Source: Bacteroidota bacterium
GTDB lineage: Bacteria > Bacteroidota > Ignavibacteria > Kapaibacteriales > HRBIN21
NCBI GenBank assembly: GCA_030550275.1
Contig: JAUQPR010000006.1
Location: forward strand, 1 to 64,000
DNA length: 64,000 nucleotides
Direction of reading: 5' to 3'
In this document: positions 27,201 through 34,184 of the stretch, piece after piece
Layout of the letters: each line of letters starts with the position of its first letter
Position numbering within the stretch: position 1 is the first letter of the stretch
Program-made: the position numbers and the translations under genes
The notes under the pieces: model-generated
Seen by the model: only the letters and a program-made list of their open reading frames with translations
What the model was told of the DNA's origin: nothing
The model's database searches: none

Positions 27201-27634
27201 CGAGCAGCAAAGGGTCGTAGCTGGTGGTAATCAGCCCCGATGACGATGGTGCAATGGCGGTAGAGGGTGGAATCCGGGCGATGGTGTACGGCATGCTCGG
27301 GAAGCCCCAACAGACGGGCAAGGGCATGGGCTGCCCGCAGCTCGCCGAGATGTTCGTAGAGCGCAGAGTGCGGCACCAGGGAGTCAAGCGTTCCGATTTC
27401 GACCACATCCACGCCGTAGCGGCGCAGGAACTCCATCGTACGGCGCGCCAGACCGGGCTGCCCGCAGGCGTTCAGAACGGCAACCTGCACCACTTCGGTG
27501 GGGCGCAGTGGAAGCTCCGGCTGGAGCCCGTGCACGGGCTTGCCCCATCCCAGCCGATGCAGGAGCGAAATCAGTCCTACGGTAGCTCCCACGCTCAACA
27601 GTGCAATTGCAATCACCGGCGCCTGTACGCGCAT
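27197..27634 (-). CDS. Membrane-anchored LytR_C-domain protein
   Basis: 145 residues with a single N-terminal membrane segment (VIAIALLSVGATVGLISLL). A LytR C-terminal-type domain follows (VQVAVLNACGQPGLARRTMEFLRRYGVDVVEIG, then TIVIGADYHQLRPF). The role of LytR_C domains outside LCP proteins is not well defined; in Bacteroidota they commonly precede rsfS. The ATG at 27634 is chosen over upstream non-ATG starts because an exact TAnnTTTG box lies 31 bases upstream. First gene of the rsfS-argS cluster. Confidence 0.85.
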   Translation of the reverse strand: MRVQAPVIAIALLSVGATVGLISLLHRLGWGKPVHGLQPELPLRPTEVVQVAVLNACGQPGLARRTMEFLRRYGVDVVEIGTLDSLVPHSALYEHLGELRAAHALARLLGLPEHAVHHRPDSTLYRHCTIVIGADYHQLRPFAAR

Positions 27635-27664
27635 GCACCCGTGGAATGCTCGGTGCAGGTGGTG

Positions 27665-27672
27665 CAAAAATA
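27665..27672 (-). promoter_or_regulatory. Promoter -7 box TATTTTTG for the LytR_C-rsfS-argS cluster
   Basis: Exact TAnnTTTG match on the minus strand, 31 bases before the ATG at 27634. It is divergent from the sigma-28-like promoter 22 bases away. Confidence 0.65.
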
Positions 27673-27693
27673 CGGCGCCCCAGACCGATAGGC

Positions 27694-27720
27694 TCAAGCC
27701 CTGTGGGGGAGTGCCGATAC
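27694..27720 (+). promoter_or_regulatory. Sigma-28 (FliA)-type promoter of the flagellar operon
   Basis: TCAAGCCC, an 11-base spacer, then GCCGATAC. The known FliA consensus is TAAAGTTT-N11-GCCGATAA: spacing is exact, the -10 matches 7 of 8 and the -35 matches 4 of 8. It lies 30 bases before flgN, a class of gene often under FliA control. Confidence 0.65.
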
Positions 27721-27750
27721 TTTGAGCGTGTTCCACAGAGGGCAACCGCG

Positions 27751-28116
27751 ATGAGCCCGGCAGAGCAGCTTGTGGAGCAACTGGAGCAGGTGTTGCGCGA
27801 ATTGCACCATCTGGCGCAGCAACAGCAGCAGGCGCTCATTGCGCTGCGCTTGGGAGCGGTCGAGGCGGTCCTTGCCCAGCAGCAGAGCCTGCTGAGCCGG
27901 CTGGCTGCCTTGGAGCACGAGTGCGGGGACCATCTGGAGGAGATTCTCGCCTCGGCGTCGCTCCGGCAGCGGTGGGAGCGCTTGCGGGTACAGGCATCTG
28001 AGTTGCGGCGGCTGTTGCAGCTCAATGCCCTATTGGCGCAGCGCGCGCAGCAGCACACGGCAGCCTTCCTGGAGGCATTGGGCGAGCCCTGGGCACTCTA
28101 CGACCAGCGAGCCTGA
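27751..28116 (+). CDS. flgN: FlgN-type flagellar export chaperone
   Basis: 121 residues, almost entirely helical and Gln/Leu/Glu-rich (VLRELHHLAQQQQQALIALRLGAVEAVLAQQQSLL in outline), matching the FlgN coiled-coil fold. FlgN keeps the hook-associated proteins FlgK and FlgL export-ready, and those genes follow directly (3-base gap to flgK). The ATG at 27751 is chosen because upstream frame extension crosses the promoter. The call rests on length, helicity and context more than on sequence motifs. Confidence 0.8.
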   Translation: MSPAEQLVEQLEQVLRELHHLAQQQQQALIALRLGAVEAVLAQQQSLLSRLAALEHECGDHLEEILASASLRQRWERLRVQASELRRLLQLNALLAQRAQQHTAAFLEALGEPWALYDQRA

Positions 28117-28119
28117 GGG

Positions 28120-29541
28120 ATGAGCTTCCGCGTGCTCTACATCACCCGCAGCGCGTTGCTGGCACAGCAAGCGGCGCTGGACATCACCAGCGGGAACATC
28201 GCCAATGTCAACACGCCCGGGTACACGCGCCGCCGCCCTGTGTTGGTCCCCATCGTTCCGCAGCCGGGCGCGCAGGGCACGGGGGTGCTACTCCTGCGCA
28301 TCCAGGAGTTCCGCGCGCGCTACCTGGAGCAGCAGCTCCGGAACACCACCGCGCGGCATGCGGCTGCCGAGTCCGATGAGCGGGTGCTCCAGCGCATCAC
28401 CGCGATTCTGGGCGAGCCCGCCACCGGCGACACCGGCGTTGCCGCACTGCTGGAGAAGTTTCTGGACGCGCTGCGAGACGCGGCGTACAATCCCGCCGAC
28501 CTCTCCCGGCGCCAGCTTCTGCTGCAACGTGCCGAGGCATTTGCACAAGCGCTCAACCGAATTGGGCAAGACCTGGAGCAGCTACGCCAAGAGCTCCTCG
28601 GGCAAGCCCAGCAGCAGCTCGACGCGCTCAATCCCCTGCTCCAGCGCCTTGCCGAACTCAACATCCGCCGAGCCTCCAGTCCGGAGGGGTCCGAGACCGC
28701 CATCGCCCTTGCCGATGAGCAGGCGCGCCTTCTGGATACCCTTGCCCGCCAGCTCCCCATCACTACAACGCAGGATGAGCGCGGGATGATCACGGTCTCG
28801 CTTGCCGGACACGTGCTCGTCTCCGGAGGTTCGGCACTGCGGCTGGAGCTGCGCCAGCAGCTCGACGATGCCTCCGGCGAACGCAGCGCGCAGGTGTGGC
28901 TGATTGCGGAGTCTGGAACCCCAATCGCTTCGGTGCCGCTCGAGCAGGGCGAGCTGGGAAGCTTGCTCCACCACTACAACGTAACCCTGGATGGGCAGGA
29001 GCGTACGACGGGCTTCTCGCTGGTGCGTGAGCTGAACGGATGGGTTGCCGAACTGGTCGAGCGCATCAACGCCGTGCTCGCGCAGGGCTATGGGCTGGAG
29101 GATACGGGTCCGACCCCGCCGGGGCGCGCGCTCTTCCAGGGCACCACGCTACAGACCGTTCGCCTTGCTGCCGATGTCGCCGCTGATGCGCGGGCGCTTC
29201 CGCTATCGGCTGCGCCAGGGCAGCCCGACGATGGCACCATCGCCTGGCGCCTGCTGGATGAACTCCAGCAGCCCGTCCTCTCCGGCGGGCGCACGGCACG
29301 GGGTGCCTACAGCGCGATTGTGACCCAATTGGGCACACTCCAGGCGCAGGTGCAGGAACGTCGCCAATGGCTGCAGATGAGCCAGCAGCAACTGGAAGCT
29401 CAGCGCCAAGCCCTCGAAGGCGTGAACTTGGACGAGGAGGCGCTTAACCTCATCCGCTACCAGAAGGCGTTTGAAGCTGCTGCACGGGTGGCGTCGGTGG
29501 CGGCATCCTTGCTGGATACACTCATCCGCATGGGCAGTTGA
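28120..29541 (+). CDS. flgK: Flagellar hook-associated protein 1 (FlgK)
   Basis: 473 residues, a secreted junction protein between hook and filament. The N-terminus has the rod/hook signature (LLAQQAALDITSGNIANVNTPGYTRRRP in outline: 'AL..ts.NIAN.NTPGYsR'). The C-terminus has the matching helix (LDEEALNLIRYQKAFEAAARV...LLDTLIRMGS). It sits between flgN and flgL. Somewhat short for FlgK, consistent with a reduced exposed domain. Confidence 0.95.
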   Translation: MSFRVLYITRSALLAQQAALDITSGNIANVNTPGYTRRRPVLVPIVPQPGAQGTGVLLLRIQEFRARYLEQQLRNTTARHAAAESDERVLQRITAILGEPATGDTGVAALLEKFLDALRDAAYNPADLSRRQLLLQRAEAFAQALNRIGQDLEQLRQELLGQAQQQLDALNPLLQRLAELNIRRASSPEGSETAIALADEQARLLDTLARQLPITTTQDERGMITVSLAGHVLVSGGSALRLELRQQLDDASGERSAQVWLIAESGTPIASVPLEQGELGSLLHHYNVTLDGQERTTGFSLVRELNGWVAELVERINAVLAQGYGLEDTGPTPPGRALFQGTTLQTVRLAADVAADARALPLSAAPGQPDDGTIAWRLLDELQQPVLSGGRTARGAYSAIVTQLGTLQAQVQERRQWLQMSQQQLEAQRQALEGVNLDEEALNLIRYQKAFEAAARVASVAASLLDTLIRMGS

Positions 29542-29554
29542 GGAGGGGGTACAC

Positions 29555-30508
29555 ATGCGCGTGAGTTGGGCATACCGATTCGATGCCGCAACAGCGGCGC
29601 TGGAACGCCTGCAGACGCAGCTCCTCCAGCACCAGCAGCGTCTGGCAACTGGACAGCGCCTACAGCAGCTCGGGGATGACCCAGCAGCACTGGCTCGGGT
29701 GCTGCGAATGGATGAGCTCATTGCCCAAACCCAACGCCAGCGCGATACGCTCGCGCTGCTGCAGCAGGAGCTGCAAGCGCTCCAACTCCACACCGAAGGG
29801 CTCAGCGATGCGCTCGCAGAGATCGCAGTACTGCTGCAGGAAGCCCTGGACGCGAAGAACCTGGACAAGCCGGCGCTCATCGCCGAACGGCTGCACCAAC
29901 GCCTGGAGGACCTGGTCGCGCGCGCCAACGCCGAATTCGCCGGACACTACCTCTTTGCCGGAACGCAACACGAAGCTCCCTTCCGCCTGCAGCGTACGAC
30001 AGCAACAGCGGAGAACCCCTCCGGATTGCAGGTCACCTTTGCGGGGAATCTGCAGGAGCGGACGGCGCAGCCCACCGCTGGAGGCTCAGAGGCGCTCTCC
30101 ATCCGCGCCGATGAGCTCTTTGGGCAGGGAGGAACGGAGCTCTTCGGGCTGGTAGTGGCGGCGTACAATCTGCTGGCGTACCGTGCCGATGGCTCGCAGC
30201 GTCCACCAGAGGAGAGCCTTTCGGCGCAGGAGCGGGAGCAACTGCAGCAGCTTATCCCACAGCTCCTTGCCTTCCGGCAGCGCATCGACCGCGTTACCGC
30301 CCGCACTGCCGAACGGCAGAGTCGCTGGCAAGTGCTCGCAGAGCAGCTCGAGCAGTACCTGACGCAGTTGCGTGCGTTCCGCTCCGCTGATGCCGATGCC
30401 GATCTGGTGCAGGTGGCATTGGAGTTGCAGAAAGGGCAGACCGCGCTTCAGGCACTGCTGCAGACGCTCTCCAGGGTGTTGACGCAGTCCTTGTTCGACA
30501 TGCTCTGA
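29555..30508 (+). CDS. flgL: Flagellar hook-associated protein 3 (FlgL)
   Basis: 317 residues. The N-terminal flagellin-type domain contains LERLQTQLLQHQQRLATGQRLQQLGDDPAAL in outline (the 'l..lq.qlssGkri..psDDP' motif) and HYLFAGTQ in the centre. The C-terminus forms the coiled-coil ending in a helix. A strong AGGAGG site precedes the ATG at 29555; the in-frame Met-like start at 29471 lies inside flgK. Forms the second hook-filament junction ring. Confidence 0.93.
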   Translation: MRVSWAYRFDAATAALERLQTQLLQHQQRLATGQRLQQLGDDPAALARVLRMDELIAQTQRQRDTLALLQQELQALQLHTEGLSDALAEIAVLLQEALDAKNLDKPALIAERLHQRLEDLVARANAEFAGHYLFAGTQHEAPFRLQRTTATAENPSGLQVTFAGNLQERTAQPTAGGSEALSIRADELFGQGGTELFGLVVAAYNLLAYRADGSQRPPEESLSAQEREQLQQLIPQLLAFRQRIDRVTARTAERQSRWQVLAEQLEQYLTQLRAFRSADADADLVQVALELQKGQTALQALLQTLSRVLTQSLFDML

Positions 30509-30522
30509 CCGAGCGTGCAGCG

Positions 30523-31335
30523 ATGAATACGCTGCTGGGCATTCTGTTGGGTGTGGTCAGCATCTTCGGCGCCTTCCTGCTGGAGGGCGGAACACCGGGG
30601 ATGCTGCTGCTCCTGCCAGCGATGCTCATCGTCTTCGGTGGGACCTTCGCTGCCACCATTGCAGGGAGCTCGTGGGAGCAGGTGCGGCGGATTCCGCGAT
30701 TGATTGCGCTTGCCCTCTCCCCACCAAAGGTGGACCAGCGCGCACTGATGGACCAGATCGTCGAGTTCGCCGCCATCGCCCGCCGAGAGGGGGTGCTGGG
30801 GCTGGAGCGCCAGATGGACTCGGTGCGGCACCCCTACCTGCGCAAGCTGCTCCAGCACTGCATTGATGGGCTCGACCCCGATGCCCTGCGCCAGATGGCG
30901 GAGCTGGAGCTGGAGTTTCTGACGGCTCGCCACCAAGCCAACATCAACCTGTTCGTCAAGATGGGCGGCTACTCGCCGACGATGGGCATCATCGGCACCG
31001 TCATGGGCTTGATTGCAACGCTGGCATCGGCGGGGGAGGACCCTGCAGTGCTGATTCGCCATATTGCCACGGCGTTCATCGCCACGATGTGGGGCATCTT
31101 CATGGCGAACATCGTCTGGCTGCCGCTTGCCGATAAGCTCCGCACACTGCACCAGGAGGAGGTCCAGCTGTGGCGCATGATGATCGAAGGGGTCCAGGCA
31201 ATCCAGCAGGGCGAGACGCCCTCGGTGGTGCGCTCCCGTATGCTGGCAAGCTTCTCGCTGCAGGAGCAGCTCCGGATGAGCCAGGCGCTGCCAGGTGCTG
31301 CAGGAGCCTCGGTCTCGGCACGTCCATTGCAGTAA
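30523..31335 (+). CDS. motA: Flagellar motor stator protein MotA
   Basis: 270 residues with four membrane segments: two N-terminal (LLGILLGVVSIFGAFLLEGG, MLLLLPAMLIVFGGTFAATIAG in outline) and two after the cytoplasmic loop (MGGYSPTMGIIGTVMGLIATL, IATAFIATMWGIFMANIVWLPLADKL). These match the MotA/PomA ion-channel subunit, including the P-T-x-G-I-x-G-T motif. It needs a MotB-type partner, which is not encoded next to it; a histidine kinase gene follows 28 bases later. 14 bases after flgL, so co-transcribed. Confidence 0.92.
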   Translation: MNTLLGILLGVVSIFGAFLLEGGTPGMLLLLPAMLIVFGGTFAATIAGSSWEQVRRIPRLIALALSPPKVDQRALMDQIVEFAAIARREGVLGLERQMDSVRHPYLRKLLQHCIDGLDPDALRQMAELELEFLTARHQANINLFVKMGGYSPTMGIIGTVMGLIATLASAGEDPAVLIRHIATAFIATMWGIFMANIVWLPLADKLRTLHQEEVQLWRMMIEGVQAIQQGETPSVVRSRMLASFSLQEQLRMSQALPGAAGASVSARPLQ

Positions 31336-31363
31336 CGCTAAGGGGCATTTGCACGCGAGGACG

Positions 31364-33598
31364 ATGGCAGAGCAGCCGCACAACGCGAACGGTTGGGAAG
31401 GGCTGGACGAGGAGCTGCGCGAAAAGCTACGCGCAGCCCAGGACCAACGCGAGCAGCTCACCGTGCTCAACGACTACTCCTGGACGGTGCGCCACACACA
31501 GCCGCACAAGGCGCTCACCGCTGCCCGCTACGCCTGCCAATTGGCGGAATCGCTCGGCGATGCCGCCGCCCAGGAGCACGCCTACGCGCTGCGGAACCTG
31601 GCAGCAGCACTGTTCCTGTTGGGCAGCCTCGATGAAGCACTCGAACATGGCGAGAAGGCGGTGGAGAAGTTCCGGACACTCGGGGACCTCTACGGCGAGG
31701 TGACCACGCTGCTCACGCTCGGCTGGGCGCAGCTCCGCAAAGGGTATCCGGAGCATGCGTACGCCGCCTTCGCCCGTGCACTGCAGCAGTGCGAGCAGTC
31801 CCTGCGCCAGAACCCCGAGGATGCGCGGATGCAGCAGAACCGAGCTGCTGTGGTGAGCGCCATCGGCAGCGTCTACAAGGCGATCGGGGACTTCAAAACA
31901 GCGCTGGAGCACTTCCTGGAGGCGTACCAGCTTCAGGTGCAACTCGGGGAGCTCCGAGGGATTGCCGTGACAGCACTCAATATCGCGGGGGTGTACCTGC
32001 AGCTCCGGAACCACGAGGAGGCGCTCCGCTTTGCCGAGCAGGCGCGCGAGCTCTTTGAGCGCATCGGCGATACGTACAATCTGGCAATAACACTCTCCGA
32101 CCTGGGGCACATCTACGGGCTACAGCAGCGCTGGCAGGAGGGGGTGGAATGCCAGCAGAGAGCGCTGGAACTGTACCAACAGATAGGGAATCAGCTCGGT
32201 GCTGCTGCGGTGCTCTCCAGCATGGGGGTACTGATGATGCACTACGCCGACCCCGTCGAGGCGCTCCGGAAGCTCTTCGCCGCGCTGCACATCCACCAGC
32301 GCCTGGGGAACCCGTACGGACAGGCGATGATCCACCGCGAGATCGGGGATGCCTACTACAAGCTGGGCGACCCCGATCGGGCGCTGGAGCACTACCAGCT
32401 GGGGATGTACCTGGCGGAGCAGTTGAAGCTCCCAGGGCTGGAGGCAGAGTACGCTCGGCTGTGCGCCGATATCGTCGAGAAGCCTGCCACGAAGGAGGCA
32501 TACCGGCAGGCGCTGTTGCTCTACAAGCGCTACCACACCGTGCGCGAGCAGTTCCTTGGACAGCAGCAGCAACAGGCGATCGCCGTGCTGGAGAAGCGGC
32601 TGGAGGTCGAACGCATCCGGTGGGAGCTGGAGCTCTACCGCGTCCGCACGGCGGAGCTTGCCGAAGCCCTGCGCCAGCTTGAGCAGAAGAAAGCCGAACT
32701 GGAGCAAGCCCATGAGGAGCTGAAGCGGCTCTCTGCCGAGCGCACGGAGATTGTGCACATCCTCTCCCACGAGTTGCGCAACCTAACCGCCAGCATCCTG
32801 ACCAATGCCGAGGTCATCGTCAGGGGCATCCACCGGATGAGCCTGGAGAGGATCCGGGAGACCGCAGAGGATATCGTGCGCGTGTGCGGCTACATGACCG
32901 ATATGCTGATGAACCTCTCGCGCTCGCAGGATGTGGACACGCGCGAGATCCACTACTACTTCCAGCCCGAAGACCTCATGCAGCTCATCGGGGAGGTTGT
33001 GCGGCACAACCAACCCATGGCGGAGCGCAAGGACATTGAGCTCATCGTGGATTCGCCGGAGAACCCTGCGATGCTGTGCATCGACTGGGGGAAGGTGCGC
33101 GAGATTCTGGAGAACTTCGTGCAGAACGCCATCAAGTACTCACCGCGCGGCGGGAAGGTGTGGATTCGGCTGCGGCGCACCACCGACGGTGGGATGCGCA
33201 TCGCCGTCGAGGACCAGGGCTGCGGCATCAAACCGGAGGAGATGCCGCTGCTGTTCAAGCGCTTCTCCCGTGCCCCAGGGAGCCGCCCCACCGCCGGAGA
33301 GCCCTCGACCGGCTTGGGACTGTACATCTGCAAGCGCCTTGCCGATGGGATGCGCTCCCGCATCTGGTGCGAAAGCGCCTACGGGCAGGGCTCCATCTTC
33401 TACCTCCAGCTCCCGTACCGGGAGGGGATTGGACCCTGCTTCATCGGCGACCCCATCCCGGAGGAGTGGACTCGGCTGCGGGCGGATTATCCCACGCTGG
33501 AGGAGGCGGAGGGGAGGGTCGAGCCGCGCCCCGGCTGGATTGCCTACTACCCGCCTACGCCGTGGGATGAGGAGGATACGGCAGGGGAGCAGAAGTAG
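31364..33598 (+). CDS. Soluble TPR-sensor histidine kinase
   Basis: 744 residues with no signal peptide or membrane span. Residues of about 30-380 are tandem tetratricopeptide repeats (for example IGSVYKAIGDFKTALEHF, DLGHIYGLQQRWQEGVEC). A coiled coil covers about 385-460. The kinase core has the H box HILSHELRN with H469 as phosphoacceptor, N588 in the N box (FVQNAIKYS), the G1 box EDQGCGIKP, an F box FKRFSR and G2 around 649-653 (TGLGLYI). It autophosphorylates and should pass phosphate to a response regulator, not encoded nearby. Its place inside the flagellar operon suggests a role in flagellar assembly or stator control, similar in concept to the soluble kinase FlgS. That role is inference. 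Confidence 0.88.
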   Translation: MAEQPHNANGWEGLDEELREKLRAAQDQREQLTVLNDYSWTVRHTQPHKALTAARYACQLAESLGDAAAQEHAYALRNLAAALFLLGSLDEALEHGEKAVEKFRTLGDLYGEVTTLLTLGWAQLRKGYPEHAYAAFARALQQCEQSLRQNPEDARMQQNRAAVVSAIGSVYKAIGDFKTALEHFLEAYQLQVQLGELRGIAVTALNIAGVYLQLRNHEEALRFAEQARELFERIGDTYNLAITLSDLGHIYGLQQRWQEGVECQQRALELYQQIGNQLGAAAVLSSMGVLMMHYADPVEALRKLFAALHIHQRLGNPYGQAMIHREIGDAYYKLGDPDRALEHYQLGMYLAEQLKLPGLEAEYARLCADIVEKPATKEAYRQALLLYKRYHTVREQFLGQQQQQAIAVLEKRLEVERIRWELELYRVRTAELAEALRQLEQKKAELEQAHEELKRLSAERTEIVHILSHELRNLTASILTNAEVIVRGIHRMSLERIRETAEDIVRVCGYMTDMLMNLSRSQDVDTREIHYYFQPEDLMQLIGEVVRHNQPMAERKDIELIVDSPENPAMLCIDWGKVREILENFVQNAIKYSPRGGKVWIRLRRTTDGGMRIAVEDQGCGIKPEEMPLLFKRFSRAPGSRPTAGEPSTGLGLYICKRLADGMRSRIWCESAYGQGSIFYLQLPYREGIGPCFIGDPIPEEWTRLRADYPTLEEAEGRVEPRPGWIAYYPPTPWDEEDTAGEQK

Positions 33599-33635
33599 GC
33601 ACGCAGCTTGCTACAGGAAGGAATGCAGCAACATC

Positions 33636-33851
33636 ATGTTGAACCAGCAGCATCAGCAGGGAGCAATGAAGGACTTTATGGAGTTTGTCGAGCAGTTGCG
33701 TGCCGTACAGCGCTTTCTGGAGGAGCTGGAGATGAAGGAGTCGCGCGGCAAGGGGACGGAGAGCTGCGGTACCCCAGGCTGTCCCTACTGCAACCCCACC
33801 GATCCGAACAACCCCGGCTACTGGCAGGATGCTGTTCATACAGGCGTATAA
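33636..33851 (+). CDS. Small Cys-rich protein ending the flagellar operon
   Basis: 71 residues: a helical N-terminal half (MKDFMEFVEQLRAVQRFLEELEMKE region) followed by a C-x4-C-x2-C motif (CGTPGCPYC) and a Pro/Asn/Gly-rich tail (NPTDPNNPGYW). It lies 37 bases after the kinase gene and 20 bases before a strong terminator, so it is the last gene of the transcript. The Cys triad could bind metal or form disulfides; no family recognised. An internal ATG at 33666 would give a shorter form. Reality is supported by position and composition, not homology. Confidence 0.6.
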   Translation: MLNQQHQQGAMKDFMEFVEQLRAVQRFLEELEMKESRGKGTESCGTPGCPYCNPTDPNNPGYWQDAVHTGV

Positions 33852-33871
33852 CCCACGGTGGACATAAACGC

Positions 33872-33901
33872 ACCGCCCTCCTCGAGGGCGGTTTTTTTTT
33901 T
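33872..33901 (+). terminator. Rho-independent terminator of the flagellar operon
   Basis: A 9-bp perfect stem (33872-33880 with 33884-33892), a CTC loop, then a run of ten T. The strongest terminator in the window. Confidence 0.92.
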
Positions 33902-34139
33902 GTGCTGGGGGCTGTGGAGGCGGGGAAGGGCAGGTGTAGGGCTGCTCAGGGGCAAGCGATGGCGGAAGTCCGTGCCGGCACATCGGCGCCGCTGTAGAAC
34001 CCGCACCACAGTAGGCAAACACAAGGGGGCAGAGCCCGACCGCACCACACACCCGTGCCGGTCCTTTGGCATGGGGGGTGAGCACGGGTAGCAGCCTGTG
34101 AGCTGCACTGCCGTTTCGGTAGGAGGCAAAGGGGCTCCG
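33902..34139. other. Intergenic region with no identified gene
   Basis: About 240 bases between the flagellar terminator and the icd promoter. I see no convincing coding frame. It holds a 10-bp palindrome GTGCCGGCAC, a longer-range inverted repeat (34052-34058 with 34082-34088) and a small hairpin (34091-34095 with 34102-34106). No riboswitch, tRNA or SRP RNA signature was recognised. Confidence 0.4.
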
Positions 34140-34147
34140 TATATTTG
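34140..34147 (+). promoter_or_regulatory. Promoter -7 box TATATTTG for icd
   Basis: Exact TAnnTTTG match on the plus strand, 37 bases before the ATG at 34185. Confidence 0.65.
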
Positions 34148-34184
34148 CTGGCGGTGCTGTGTTCCATCTCTTGCAGGGAGAGTG

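Noticed and set aside
33608-33997. Alternative plus-strand frame over the 71-residue Cys protein
   Set aside because: It runs through the strong terminator hairpin and T-run and has a low-complexity translation; the 33636 frame stops before the terminator.
34031-34060. Sequence CCCGACCG resembling part of an FMN riboswitch
   Set aside because: The remaining conserved FMN elements are absent and no riboflavin gene follows.
34082-34106. GGTAGCAGCC-like stretch suggesting an SRP RNA
   Set aside because: The conserved SRP helix 8 loop is not present around it.
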